Shown: positions 42,503-52,045, counted from the stretch's first letter. The stretch is DNA of 64,000 nucleotides from Tenacibaculum gallaicum (GCF_003387615.1 NZ_QUNS01000005.1:1-64000); one strand, 5' to 3'. Notes: generated from the sequence alone by a model not told the origin. A program made the numbers and translations.

Positions 42503-42550
42503 CACTGCAAATATTTCATTTTATTGCGCAATCTTTTTGCGTACTAAAAA
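42503..42550. promoter_or_regulatory. WYL-type operator/promoter, copy 2
   Basis: These 48 bp match 37388-37435 at 42 positions without a gap. The palindrome is TGCGCAA-N5-TTGCGTA, one position less symmetrical than in copy 1. The minus strand carries AATATTTG as -7 element toward the 3'-phosphatase. The site lies 33 bp before the WYL start on the other strand, allowing autoregulation. Confidence 0.7.
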
Positions 42551-42582
42551 AGAATTCATCATTTTTACTAAAAAATTATAAA

Positions 42583-43596
42583 ATGGCTTCTAATAAAAAC
42601 GCCCTAATTCGATATAAAACAATTGATCAATGCCTCCGAAACACCATGCGTACTTGGACTTTGAATGATTTAATTAATGCTTGTTCTGATGCTTTGTACG
42701 AATACGAAGGGAAAGATATTTATGTGAGTAAAAGAACCGTTCAGTTAGATATTCAATTGATGCGTAGTGATAAATTAGGGTATAATGCTCCAATTGAAGT
42801 CTATCAACGAAAATATTACCGTTATGCTGAAGAAGGGTATTCTATTATGAATATTCCTGTGACTGAAAACGACGTTAAAGTGATGAATGACGCTATTCAA
42901 GTATTACGTCAGTTTAAAGATTTTTCTTTATTCAAAGAAATGGGTGGAGTGCTACAACGTTTAGAAGATTCAGTATACTCTTCTCAAAAAAACAATAGGG
43001 CTATTATTCATTTAGATAAAAACGAACAGCTAAAAGGTTTAGAATTTATTGATCCTTTATATAATGCAATACAACAACAAAAAGTTTTAGAAATAACCTA
43101 CCAATCCTTTAAAGCTAGAGAAGCTAGGAATCTAACAATTCATCCACAGTTGTTAAAAGAGTTTAATAATAGATGGTTTTTACTTACTTATCATAAAAAA
43201 GGTTTTATGAATTTGGCGCTAGATAGAATTATAAGTGTAACTGAAGCTAGCAATTCAACCTACATTGATAAACACATAAATGGTGATGAGTATTTTAAAA
43301 ATATAATTGGGGTAACCGTATCCAACTCAAAAGTTAGAAGAGTAGAATTCTGGATTGAAAGAAGATTAGCTCCTTATGTTATTACTAAACCATTTCATCA
43401 TACGCAACGAGTTATTAAAGAAACAGATGATTGGGTAGTTTTTAATATTTTAGTCCAAATTAATTTTGAATTAGAACGCCTATTACTTAGTTATGGAAGC
43501 TCTATAAAAGTGACGAAACCTATAAACTTGAAAAATAGAATTATGAATCAACTAAAAGAAGCTCACAGTTCTTATAACGTAAAAAATGAACAGTAA
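42583..43596 (+). CDS. WYL-domain transcriptional regulator
   Basis: The 337-residue protein has an N-terminal winged-helix-like region (TIDQCLRNTMRTWTLNDLINACSDALYEYEGKDIYVSKRTVQLDIQLM), a WYL domain at about 150-235 (EITYQSFKAREARNLTIHPQLLKEFNNRWFLLTYHKK) and a WYL C-terminal extension. WYL regulators control RNA repair, phage defence and DNA damage responses. It sits divergent from the 3'-phosphatase and shares an operator repeated before the tRNA-like RNA, so it probably controls this island. Confidence 0.9.
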   Translation: MASNKNALIRYKTIDQCLRNTMRTWTLNDLINACSDALYEYEGKDIYVSKRTVQLDIQLMRSDKLGYNAPIEVYQRKYYRYAEEGYSIMNIPVTENDVKVMNDAIQVLRQFKDFSLFKEMGGVLQRLEDSVYSSQKNNRAIIHLDKNEQLKGLEFIDPLYNAIQQQKVLEITYQSFKAREARNLTIHPQLLKEFNNRWFLLTYHKKGFMNLALDRIISVTEASNSTYIDKHINGDEYFKNIIGVTVSNSKVRRVEFWIERRLAPYVITKPFHHTQRVIKETDDWVVFNILVQINFELERLLLSYGSSIKVTKPINLKNRIMNQLKEAHSSYNVKNEQ

Positions 43597-43598
43597 TC

Positions 43599-43643
43599 AA
43601 AGAAGTGAAAATTAAAATATGCTTTAGTTCTCACTTCTTTTAA
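43599..43643. terminator. Bidirectional terminator
   Basis: A 10-bp stem AAAGAAGTGA/TCACTTCTTT with a 22-nt loop lies between the convergent WYL and ABC/M1 genes. Confidence 0.75.
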
Positions 43644-43667
43644 ACTATAAAACCATATAAATACTGA

Positions 43668-46600
43668 TTATTTATCAACTTTTTCTAGTACAACAATTTC
43701 TTTGCTATCTACGGTTTCAAATAAATCATGAATAACGTACTGTAACGAACTAGGAGTTACTTCTTTTAAGTAGTACAATAAATCCTTCGTGGTAGCATAT
43801 CTGTTCGTGGTTACTTTTATTTTTCCGTTGTAGGTATTCCAATCATCAATAAATCGTTGTAACGCCAAATTCACCTTATCCTCTCCAATCTTATCCTGTA
43901 GTATGTACATTGCTAAAGCACCCTTATTATAGTACACATAGTCCTGATTTCCTACCAATGCTAAAGAAGGTTCTGACATTTTAGGTTTCTTTCGCTCTCT
44001 TTTATAGGTTTCTTCTTGATATGCTAAAAACTGTGTTACTTTTTCCTTCGGATAATTGTTTTTTAACACCATTAAGGCTCCGTATTGTGCTAGTGTTTCT
44101 AAAATCATGTGTTTTCCTTGCACATTAGCAGCTTCTACTTGCATTCCCCACCATTGATGTGCTACTTCATGCGCTGTTACATAAAAAGCCATGTCTACAT
44201 CTTTTTTATCATCAATATCTAACACAAAACCTATCGCTTCCGAAAACGGAATTGTACCCGGAAAAGATTGTGCAAATTCTGCATACCTAGGAAACTCCAT
44301 TATACGTAGTTGCTTGTACTGGTACGGACTGAAATGAGTACTAAAATAATCGAGTGACTTTTTCATAGAATGCATCATTCTATCCAGATTATAATCGTGT
44401 TTTTTATGATAATAAATCTCTAAATCGACCGTGTTGTCTTTATACAGCCATTTATCTTTTAAAGTAGCATATCTCGCAGAAACAACGCTATAAAAATTAA
44501 TCATTGGCTGGTTCATTTTATAATGAAAATAGTTGCGTTTTCCTTTTCTCCATTGCTTGATTAAATTTCCAGGAACCACCGCAGTTTGATCTGAAGCTGT
44601 ACCAATAATCATTTCAAAGTGTATTCCGTCAGAATCACTTCCTGAGCGTGCATTTACAAGTTCATGAGTGTCTTCTCTCCTAACCTTATTTAATCTTGGT
44701 TCTAGTTTAAATTTTGCTCGTTCGTCGGTATCTCGAAGCTCATACTTTCTATTGTAACCTATTGTGGGGAATTCCTCATTGTTAAAAAACGTTCCGTTCT
44801 GTACAATATGAGTTTTTATGTTTTCATCGGTAAACCCTATTGGACTAAAGGTTTGTTTGAAACTCATCTTTATAGAGTCGTTAGGTTGTAACTCTTTAGA
44901 TAAGGTGTAAACAGTATATTCAAATGGATTGTACTCTGTTTTTTCTGTCGTAACCCCTTCAAAACTTAGAGAGTCTAGCTGTACATGAGATGCGATTAGT
45001 TTTTGAATATGAATTTCATTGATAGGTTTATCAAACGTATTTTTCAGCATATAATAACCTTCAACTTCATAAGCTCTCCTATTAGGATACAGTTCTACTT
45101 TTAAGTTTACTGATGTAATCTTTGGTAGCGAAAGGTATTCAAAAGGTTTCAATGTCTTTTCATACTGAACTCTAAACGCTATTTCTTCAGCATTTGTCCA
45201 ATATTCATTAAGAATGTTTGTGTTATAAAATATATAACTTCCTATACCTATAAAAAACATACTTACAATCATTATGTATCGTATCAATGGCTTGGTTATA
45301 CGGCTTTTTAAGGCTTTTACACGTTTTATAAGGGTCGTTTCCGAACCTCTTGTTATTAATAGTGAACTTATGAGTAATAGTAGGCTACCAAACAGAAACC
45401 AATAGGCTTTAATCCATAAATAAGGTTGTAAAAAGTGTCCATAACCATTCATTTCAGAATACGTTCCTAGAGTTTTTCCTCCAAACTTGTATAAGCTATG
45501 CTGAAACCCTAAATATTCTGAAGCAATATTTGTAATGAAAAAAAGAAGTACTAAAAAAATACCAACAAATTTGTTATTACTAATTGCTTGGAAGAAAAAG
45601 GCTACAAAAGTGTACAGTATCAAGAAAGGTAATATTTCTACAAAGAACCCGAAAAAATATACATCAAGCTCAAGTTGATAGTATCCATTAGCTACCTGAA
45701 ACAGGATTCCTGTAGCAATCAAACTCAACATCAATACTATATAAATAACAATAAGAGCAATAAACTTACTTGTTAAAGCAATTGCATCAGAAATAGAAGT
45801 AGCATCGTATATCAAATTCAGCTTCACAGTGCGTTCTTTCCAAATAAGTTCCCCTGAATAAAATATAAGAATGATGATGAAAAAATACATCGACATTTCT
45901 TGTAACTCTTCTACTATAAAGTAAGTTGCAGGGTAACTATCTACATCGTAAACTGTTCCTAAATTCACAGAATTAATTAAAATGATGATAATTCCACAAA
46001 TAGCAATCGCCCAAAACGATGTTTCCTTCAGTAAGGATTTGACATAAAACTGAGAAAGTTTTAGTAATTGTATGCGCTGTGTTTTAAAATTATAATTGAT
46101 GTTTATCTTAGGAATTGGATAATTTGTTTTTGTAGAGTTCTTTGACTGTTTCTCTAACTCTACTCTTTTTCGTTTTGGTACTTTTGTTACTAAGCTAAAT
46201 GAAAATTTACGGGAACCAATTAGTAAGATAACTACCCCTAAACCACTCCAAAGCAACTTATTGTAAAGCAGCACCCCACTAAACGGTATACTAAACACAC
46301 TACTTTCTACAGCTGATAAATCCTTAGCTACCTGTGTTAATGTTGTTAATGAAAAAGGGTCTAAAATTGCTTGTAAAAACTCGTTTGTTACCGCTTTGGT
46401 TAGTAAAAAGACCACAAACAAAATAATACCTTGTGTGTAAACAACTAACAATTTTCTACTCAACATTCCTGACACAAAAAATAGGCAAGCCCCAAAGAAC
46501 AGTATGGGTAAAACAATAATTGTAAACAATTGTATATAAGTAGCAGCGTTAAACGGTAGCATATCTTTATGCCAAGGTAGATACTCGCCCACCATCATAC

Positions 46601-46961
46601 CAAATAGTATTCCGCTAAAGATGATTAGCAACACCGTAAAAGAACCTACAAATCGTCCTAATAAATAATCTCGCTTTTTAATAGGATTTGTAAACAGTAA
46701 AGCTTCTATATTATACTGATAATCTCGAAGTATGGGAACTCCCATAATCATAGATGCCATAATCATAAAAATTCCCGTAATGGCTCCCATGGTTTTAGCA
46801 ATTATTAATGGACTGTTTTTTTTCATCAACCCTATTTCTACTCCTTGAAAAATAAAATCGACACCTACGATTGAAAACAAAAAAAGAAATACAAAAAACA
46901 CATACGTTTCCGGACGTTTAGCTCTATATTTTAGTTCAAATTTGAATATTTCGTACCACAT
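43668..46961 (-). CDS. ABC-2 permease fused to M1-family aminopeptidase
   Basis: The N-terminal part has many membrane helices in two ABC-2 type bundles (about residues 15-260 and 320-590). The C-terminal 500 residues form a gluzincin M1 peptidase with HEVAHQWWGMQ and the downstream Glu in ETLAQYGALM. I set the start at MWYEIFKFELKYRAKRP (46961), 13 nt after the stop of the ATPase gene, giving 1097 residues; an ATG at 47006 would overlap it. Such fusions are common in Bacteroidota and probably export and trim peptides, by inference. Confidence 0.88.
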   Translation of the reverse strand: MWYEIFKFELKYRAKRPETYVFFVFLFLFSIVGVDFIFQGVEIGLMKKNSPLIIAKTMGAITGIFMIMASMIMGVPILRDYQYNIEALLFTNPIKKRDYLLGRFVGSFTVLLIIFSGILFGMMVGEYLPWHKDMLPFNAATYIQLFTIIVLPILFFGACLFFVSGMLSRKLLVVYTQGIILFVVFLLTKAVTNEFLQAILDPFSLTTLTQVAKDLSAVESSVFSIPFSGVLLYNKLLWSGLGVVILLIGSRKFSFSLVTKVPKRKRVELEKQSKNSTKTNYPIPKININYNFKTQRIQLLKLSQFYVKSLLKETSFWAIAICGIIIILINSVNLGTVYDVDSYPATYFIVEELQEMSMYFFIIILIFYSGELIWKERTVKLNLIYDATSISDAIALTSKFIALIVIYIVLMLSLIATGILFQVANGYYQLELDVYFFGFFVEILPFLILYTFVAFFFQAISNNKFVGIFLVLLFFITNIASEYLGFQHSLYKFGGKTLGTYSEMNGYGHFLQPYLWIKAYWFLFGSLLLLISSLLITRGSETTLIKRVKALKSRITKPLIRYIMIVSMFFIGIGSYIFYNTNILNEYWTNAEEIAFRVQYEKTLKPFEYLSLPKITSVNLKVELYPNRRAYEVEGYYMLKNTFDKPINEIHIQKLIASHVQLDSLSFEGVTTEKTEYNPFEYTVYTLSKELQPNDSIKMSFKQTFSPIGFTDENIKTHIVQNGTFFNNEEFPTIGYNRKYELRDTDERAKFKLEPRLNKVRREDTHELVNARSGSDSDGIHFEMIIGTASDQTAVVPGNLIKQWRKGKRNYFHYKMNQPMINFYSVVSARYATLKDKWLYKDNTVDLEIYYHKKHDYNLDRMMHSMKKSLDYFSTHFSPYQYKQLRIMEFPRYAEFAQSFPGTIPFSEAIGFVLDIDDKKDVDMAFYVTAHEVAHQWWGMQVEAANVQGKHMILETLAQYGALMVLKNNYPKEKVTQFLAYQEETYKRERKKPKMSEPSLALVGNQDYVYYNKGALAMYILQDKIGEDKVNLALQRFIDDWNTYNGKIKVTTNRYATTKDLLYYLKEVTPSSLQYVIHDLFETVDSKEIVVLEKVDK

Positions 46962-46974
46962 AATTTTAGCTGTA

Positions 46975-47847
46975 TTAATAGTTATTAATTTGTGAGAAAT
47001 ACACATCTTCTAATCCAGCTGGTACAGAGGTAAACCCATTTTTAGGGTCAGATTCGTTCAAAATATTTATGATTGGTTTTCCTAGGAATAGCTTTTCATT
47101 AATAACCCTATACTCTTGCTTATAGTGATCTAATTCTTGTTTTTGTATTGTTTTTTGGTATACTTTTCCTTCTAAGTTTTCTATTAGTTTTAAAGGACTC
47201 CCTTTTAATGCTACTTGCCCTTGATTAATGATGGCCATGTTGGTACACAATTCTTTAACATCCTCTACAATATGTGTAGATAAAATAACAATCGTGTTTT
47301 CACCAACTTCACTTAATAAGTTGTAAAATCTATTACGTTCAGTAGGGTCTAATCCTGCAGTAGGTTCATCAACTATAAGTAATTTAGGGTTGTTCAATAA
47401 TGCCTGAGCAATACCAAAGCGTTGCTTCATTCCTCCTGAATACCCTCCAAGATTTCGCTTTCTTGCTTCATAAAGGTTTGTTTTATGTAAAAGAGCATCT
47501 ACTAGTTCTTTACGCTCACTTTTATTAACTATACCTTTTAAAACAGCAAAATGATTGAGTAGTACTTCCGCAGTTATTTTTGGATATACACCAAATTGTT
47601 GTGGTAAATAACCAAGTACTTTTCTCACGGCATTCTTGTCGTTCGCTACATTTAGATTGTCAAGCATTACAGAACCTTCATCAGCATCTTGTAAAGTAGC
47701 AATGGTTCTCATTAAAGTTGATTTTCCTGCTCCATTAGGTCCTAATAACCCAAACATTCCTTTAGGAATATCTAACGATACATTTTGTAGTGCTTTGACA
47801 CCATTTGCATATGTTTTACTTAAATTTTTAATAGTTAAACTGTTCAT
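46975..47847 (-). CDS. ABC transporter ATP-binding protein
   Basis: The 290-residue ATPase has Walker A GPNGAGKST, Q-loop in LPQQFG, signature YSGGMKQRFGIAQAL, Walker B LLIVDEPTAGLDP and the H-loop LSTHIVED. It is the first gene of the transporter operon and feeds the permease/M1 fusion. An exact -7 element TAGGTTTG lies 28 bp upstream of its start. Confidence 0.92.
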   Translation of the reverse strand: MNSLTIKNLSKTYANGVKALQNVSLDIPKGMFGLLGPNGAGKSTLMRTIATLQDADEGSVMLDNLNVANDKNAVRKVLGYLPQQFGVYPKITAEVLLNHFAVLKGIVNKSERKELVDALLHKTNLYEARKRNLGGYSGGMKQRFGIAQALLNNPKLLIVDEPTAGLDPTERNRFYNLLSEVGENTIVILSTHIVEDVKELCTNMAIINQGQVALKGSPLKLIENLEGKVYQKTIQKQELDHYKQEYRVINEKLFLGKPIINILNESDPKNGFTSVPAGLEDVYFSQINNY

Positions 47848-47874
47848 TTTTTTGAGTGTTTAATTGATATTGAA

Positions 47875-47882
47875 CAAACCTA
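47875..47882 (-). promoter_or_regulatory. -7 promoter element of the ABC/M1 operon
   Basis: TAGGTTTG on the minus strand matches TAnnTTTG exactly, 28 bp upstream of the ATPase start and divergent from the histidine kinase gene. Confidence 0.6.
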
Positions 47883-48057
47883 ACATTACAGCTTGCACTA
47901 TTAAAAATTATGTGATGAACCTATACTGTAATGTGATACAAGTAGTACTCTGAGTCTATAAAAGTATTTTGTCACAGTTAGTCACATTCTCATCCCTATT
48001 AAAGATACGTTTATCAACTAATTTGTGAGGCATCTTTTATTTAACTAATATTGACTT

Positions 48058-48852
48058 ATGAATTTTAAAATTACGGATAGAAAGAAGGCTGTTATAAAAC
48101 GAATTTATAGAGTAACACTTGTTTTAACAGGTATAATCATTGTGCTTTTTAATGACACTTTTGGTAAGCTAGAAGGCTTTCCAGAATTCATTACATTATA
48201 CTTTCTAGCCATACTTGTAACTATTTTTTATTGGTTGTTTAAACAAATAAAATCGATTATTCGATTGAAAAATGAAAAAACGAAAACAGAACTGATGCAT
48301 TTAAAGAGTCAGGTTAATCCCCATTTCTTTTTTAATATGCTTAATAACCTTTATGGTTTAGTAGATAAAGATGCTAAAAAAGCGCAAGAGCTTATCTTAA
48401 AACTTTCTGACATGATGCGTTATAGTGTGTATGATGGCGAAAAAGACACGGTTTTACTTTCTGAAGAAATAATATACTTACAAAATTATATAGAGCTTCA
48501 TAAAATGCGCTATCATAAAGCTATTGACATTCAATTCAATATTGATGTTGCAGATAACGATTATAAAGTGATGCCTTTGCTTTTTATTATTCTTTTAGAG
48601 AATGCTTTTAAGCATGGTGTAGAAAATTTAAGAAACAATGCGTATGTCTACTTAAATTTAACAGCTCACAATAATGCTATACATTTTGAAATTGAGAATA
48701 ATTTTGATACTTCAGAAGAAAATCAAGATAAAGGTATTGGTTTACAAAACTTAAAAAGAAGATTAGAATTGGTGTATCCTAAAAACCATACACTTACTAC
48801 TTCTATAACTGACGATATTTATTACGCTAAATTGAATATTAAAAACGTATGA
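48058..48852 (+). CDS. LytS-type sensor histidine kinase
   Basis: The 264-residue kinase has two N-terminal membrane helices (residues 17-31 and 43-61), a His_kinase domain with the phospho-acceptor H89 in LKSQVNPHFFFNMLN, and a HATPase domain with PLLFIILLENAFKHGVE and DKGIGLQNLKRRL. There is no large extracytoplasmic sensor, so it may sense the membrane. It overlaps the LytTR response regulator gene by 4 nt and faces the ABC/M1 operon. Confidence 0.92.
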   Translation: MNFKITDRKKAVIKRIYRVTLVLTGIIIVLFNDTFGKLEGFPEFITLYFLAILVTIFYWLFKQIKSIIRLKNEKTKTELMHLKSQVNPHFFFNMLNNLYGLVDKDAKKAQELILKLSDMMRYSVYDGEKDTVLLSEEIIYLQNYIELHKMRYHKAIDIQFNIDVADNDYKVMPLLFIILLENAFKHGVENLRNNAYVYLNLTAHNNAIHFEIENNFDTSEENQDKGIGLQNLKRRLELVYPKNHTLTTSITDDIYYAKLNIKNV

Positions 48853-49550
48853 TTAAATACATAATTGTAGATGATGAGCATATTGCTCACGATATTATTA
48901 AGGGCTATTGCGATTTATTACCAACTATGGAACTTCAAAAGCATTGTTATGATGCAATTGAAGCTTTAGAATATTTAAATAAACACCAAGTAGATTTAAT
49001 TTTCCTTGATTTAAACATGCCAAAACTAAAAGGATTTGAATTTTTAAAAACATTGGCTTCTCCTCCTAAAGTAATTGTTACTACAGCTTACAAAGAGTTT
49101 GCGCTTGAAGGTTATGAACTTAATATTGTTGATTATTTACTTAAACCTTTTGGTTTTGAACGCTTTTTAAAAGCTGTAAACAAAGTTATTGGTACCCCAC
49201 AAAAAACTCAAATACAAAATATTCCAAAAAATAATACTGAAAACACCAACAGTATTTTTCTTCGTAGCTATAAAAAATATATTCAGGTTACTATTGATAC
49301 TATTCAATATATTGAAGCTGCTGGAAACTATACCAAAGTAGTTACCACTGATGATACCATTACTATAAGAGAAAAAATATCCAATGTGTTACTATTGTTA
49401 TCTGAGAATGATTTTTTACAAGTGCATAAATCGTTTGCTGTAACAAAAAAACATATTAGTAGTATAGAAGGTAATAGAATTTTTATAGGAAATCATATAA
49501 TTCCAATTGGAAAAATGTACAAAATGAATGTCGATAAATTATTGATTTAA
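48849..49550 (+). CDS. LytTR-family response regulator
   Basis: The 233-residue protein has a receiver domain (phospho-acceptor D54 in IFLDLNMPK; K in LLKPFGFE) and a C-terminal LytTR DNA-binding domain (SIFLRSYKKYIQVTIDTIQYIEAAGNYTKVVT ... FLQVHKSFAVTKKHISSIEGNRIFI). LytTR proteins bind direct repeats spaced about two helical turns. A 22-bp-spaced repeat before the GG-leader peptide 2 gene nearby, and before peptide 1 at 34 kb, are plausible targets. Confidence 0.92.
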   Translation: MIKYIIVDDEHIAHDIIKGYCDLLPTMELQKHCYDAIEALEYLNKHQVDLIFLDLNMPKLKGFEFLKTLASPPKVIVTTAYKEFALEGYELNIVDYLLKPFGFERFLKAVNKVIGTPQKTQIQNIPKNNTENTNSIFLRSYKKYIQVTIDTIQYIEAAGNYTKVVTTDDTITIREKISNVLLLLSENDFLQVHKSFAVTKKHISSIEGNRIFIGNHIIPIGKMYKMNVDKLLI

Positions 49551-49661
49551 AACTCAAAGGAAGTTTTATTTCGTTTTATCTTATTATGATAGGTCATTTT
49601 GGAAATGTTCTCAGAAGTATGGGATAGAAACATCTTTAAGCTTAACTAACATGCGTACTTT

Positions 49662-49793
49662 ATGTATAAACAACTTTTTTCTAATACTAAATCAATAAGA
49701 GATTTAAAGATTGAATACCTACCTATTAATAAGGCTATAGATGGTGCTATTATCTATTTTTCTAAAGTAATTAACAAAAAAGACTTTAGTTAA
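49662..49793 (+). other. Possible 43-residue frame or gene remnant
   Basis: The frame starts MYKQLFSNTK and ends VINKKDFS. It has normal-looking codon usage but no promoter or recognised domain. It could be the 3' remnant of a lost gene or a small protein; the terminator that follows overlaps its end. Confidence 0.25.
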
Positions 49794-49810
49794 TACACCA
49801 AAGTCTTTTT
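49777..49810. terminator. Bidirectional terminator
   Basis: An 11-bp stem AAAAAGACTTT/AAAGTCTTTTT with a 12-nt loop. It lies 24 nt downstream of GG-leader peptide 2 on the minus strand. Confidence 0.8.
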
Positions 49811-49833
49811 CTTATATTCTTATTAAACAGTTT

Positions 49834-50022
49834 TTAACAAATATAGTCCATAGTGGTAGGTCTGTAACAACATACCTTTACACCATCTTGATAAATGAAA
49901 GAACCATCTCCTCCACATTCTTTAGGAAAAGGAAAAGGTACTGCATTTCCTCCTTTAATGTTTTTTAACGTTGTTTTTGTTAACTCTTGTGATCCTTCTA
50001 CGTTTAAAATTACTTTTTTCAT
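49834..50022 (-). CDS. Double-glycine-leader peptide 2 (bacteriocin-like)
   Basis: The 62-residue precursor begins MKKVILNVEGSQELTKTTLK and has a double glycine at NIKGGNA (residues 23-25 region). The mature part has four Cys (ECGG, VCC, DYIC). It is monocistronic with its own terminator. It lies next to a LytS/LytTR system and an ABC/M1 transporter. The -7 element may be TATTTTCG. Its upstream site matches that of peptide 1. Confidence 0.7.
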   Translation of the reverse strand: MKKVILNVEGSQELTKTTLKNIKGGNAVPFPFPKECGGDGSFIYQDGVKVCCYRPTTMDYIC

Positions 50023-50100
50023 TATAAAGTTTTTTTGGGGTTATAAATATTATTTTGCCCTCCGAAAATAATCTTAAAAAAATAGTTTACCCTAAAAAAA

Positions 50101-50134
50101 ACCATACTTTTAGTACGGAAAAACCATACTTTTA
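50101..50134. promoter_or_regulatory. Peptide operator, copy 2 (22-bp-spaced repeat)
   Basis: ACCATACTTTTA occurs at 50101 and again at 50123, exactly 22 bp apart. TACGGAAAAACCATA (50114-50128) bridges them. The layout ACCATA-N7-TACGG-N-AAAACC-R-TA is shared, base for base in register, with 34385-34412. It lies 80-110 bp before peptide 2. LytTR binding is inferred. Confidence 0.6.
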
Positions 50135-50190
50135 TTTTTATTCCCCTTAACCTTTTTTCTCTCTAGAGTTTACTTAATAAAGTAATCCTT

Positions 50191-51081
50191 TTATCCACCA
50201 AAACGTCTTTGTTTTAGTAATGGAATTCGCTCAGTTTCATTTGGTACAGGAGGAAATTTATCATTTTTCCAATCTTCTTTTGCTTTTACTATCAATTTTT
50301 TATCAGAGGCCACAAAATTCCACTCAATAAAACGCTCTTCTTTAAAAGGTTCTCCTCCAAAAATATATACAGTAGAGTTAGCAGAAATTTCAAAACTACA
50401 TAAGGTAGTATCTTTTGCTACCAATAATTGTTTGGCTTCATAAGTATGTCCATCACTAGTAATACTTCCTTCTAAAATATATAAAGCGCTTTCACCAAAC
50501 AGATGTTCTCCTATAGTAACTACTTTCTTTTCATTTGATTTAATTTCAATAAAAAATAACGGGCTATACACTGGAACTGGTGATTGTTTTCCAAACGCTT
50601 TTCCTGCAATAAGTTTAAATTGTACTCCATCAACTTCCTCCCAACTAGGAATTTCATCCACAGAAATATGTGCAAAAGAAGGTTCACATTGTTCTTTTTC
50701 TATAGGTAAAGCTACCCATATTTGCAATCCGTGAAGTTCTTTGGAAGTATTTCTTAGATGTTCAGGAGTTCTTTCTGTATGTACTATTCCTTTTCCTGCT
50801 GTCATCCAATTTACAGCTCCTGGTGTAATTTCTATTTCAGTTCCTATACTATCTCGATGCACAATAGCTCCCTCAAACAAAAAAGTAAGTGTTGATATAC
50901 CTATATGAGGGTGCATAGCTATATCTAAATTATCTTTTTCGCTAAGTTTTACGGGGCCCATATGATCAATAAAAATAAAAGGACCTACCATTCGTTTTTG
51001 TCTAAAAGGTAACAAACGCCCTACTAGAAAATTACCAATACTCGCTGCTCGTTCTTCTATAATCAATTGTGTATTTGACAT
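50191..51081 (-). CDS. Pirin family protein
   Basis: The 296-residue bicupin has the pirin metal motif DHMGPVKLSE ... HPHIGISTLTFLFEG and KGIVHTERTP in the N-terminal cupin. Pirins bind iron, and some act as quercetinases or redox sensors. It lies 71 bp downstream of a second, divergent-in-sequence pirin on the same strand; a terminator at 51110-51142 separates them. Confidence 0.9.
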   Translation of the reverse strand: MSNTQLIIEERAASIGNFLVGRLLPFRQKRMVGPFIFIDHMGPVKLSEKDNLDIAMHPHIGISTLTFLFEGAIVHRDSIGTEIEITPGAVNWMTAGKGIVHTERTPEHLRNTSKELHGLQIWVALPIEKEQCEPSFAHISVDEIPSWEEVDGVQFKLIAGKAFGKQSPVPVYSPLFFIEIKSNEKKVVTIGEHLFGESALYILEGSITSDGHTYEAKQLLVAKDTTLCSFEISANSTVYIFGGEPFKEERFIEWNFVASDKKLIVKAKEDWKNDKFPPVPNETERIPLLKQRRFGG

Positions 51082-51109
51082 GTTATATACTTATTGAGGA
51101 TTTTATCAA

Positions 51110-51142
51110 AAAAAGCAACTCAAAATAAGAAAGTTGCTTTTT
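51110..51142 (-). terminator. Terminator between the two pirin genes
   Basis: An 11-bp stem AAAAAGCAACT/AGTTGCTTTTT with an 11-nt loop, 10 nt after the upstream pirin's stop on the minus strand. Confidence 0.85.
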
Positions 51143-51152
51143 AAATTTATTG

Positions 51153-52025
51153 TTAATCTTCTAAATACCCAAACTTTCCAGTATTGAAATCTTGAAATGC
51201 TTCTATCAACTCTTGTTTGGTATTCATTACAAACGGACCATGTGCTGCAATAGGTTCGTTTAAAGGCTCTCCGCTTAATACTAAAATTACCGCATCTTCT
51301 AAGGCTTCTAAAGTAAATGTATCTCCATCATTTTTGAACAATGCAAAGTGATCTTCTAAAACATTATTTGATTCATTAACTTTAACACTACCTTCAACTG
51401 ATAAAATAGCTGTAGTATATTTTTCTGGAAAGGTTAACTGGGTTTTTACTCCTTTCTTTAACTTTACATTAAACATATTAACGGGCGAAAATGTAGATGC
51501 AGATCCTTTATTTCCTTTATATTCTCCTGCAATTACCTCTATTTCTCCTCCTCCATCTGTTAATGGTATTTTAGCCATTTCTGCATTAGCTATTGCTTGA
51601 TATTTTGGCGGACTCATTTTATCCTTAGCTGGTAAATTTACCCATAACTGTACCATTTGAAATTCTCCTCCTGTTTTACTCCATTCGGTTTCATGAAACT
51701 CTTTATGCAAAACTCCTGAAGCTGCCGTCATCCACTGTACATCTCCTTCACCTATAATTCCTCCACCTCCAGCACTATCTCCATGCTCAACTCGCCCTTT
51801 ATAAGCTATTGTTACCGTTTCAAAACCTCTATGTGGATGAACTCCTACGCCTTTTGGTTTATCTGTTGGAGGAAAATTATATTTCGAATTATAATCCAAC
51901 ATAATAAACGGATCCATTCGTTGCATTGTTGAGGTTCCTGGTATAAAATTATGAACTCTAAATCCGTCTCCTACAAAATGTGGGGTTCCTGGTTTTACTA
52001 TTTTTTCTATACTTCTTGTTTTCAT
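51153..52025 (-). CDS. Pirin family protein (second copy)
   Basis: The 290-residue protein has the classical pirin N-terminal cupin: MDPFIMLDYNSKYNFPPTD, VGVHPHRGFETVTIAYKG and GEGDVQWMTAASGVLHKEFHE with metal histidines, and a C-terminal cupin. It is only moderately similar to the 50191 copy, so it is not a recent duplicate. It follows the 113-residue gene by 20 nt and is probably in one operon with it, perhaps under the Crp-like regulator. Confidence 0.92.
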   Translation of the reverse strand: MKTRSIEKIVKPGTPHFVGDGFRVHNFIPGTSTMQRMDPFIMLDYNSKYNFPPTDKPKGVGVHPHRGFETVTIAYKGRVEHGDSAGGGGIIGEGDVQWMTAASGVLHKEFHETEWSKTGGEFQMVQLWVNLPAKDKMSPPKYQAIANAEMAKIPLTDGGGEIEVIAGEYKGNKGSASTFSPVNMFNVKLKKGVKTQLTFPEKYTTAILSVEGSVKVNESNNVLEDHFALFKNDGDTFTLEALEDAVILVLSGEPLNEPIAAHGPFVMNTKQELIEAFQDFNTGKFGYLED

Positions 52026-52045
52026 TTTAAATTCCTTTTTAATTA

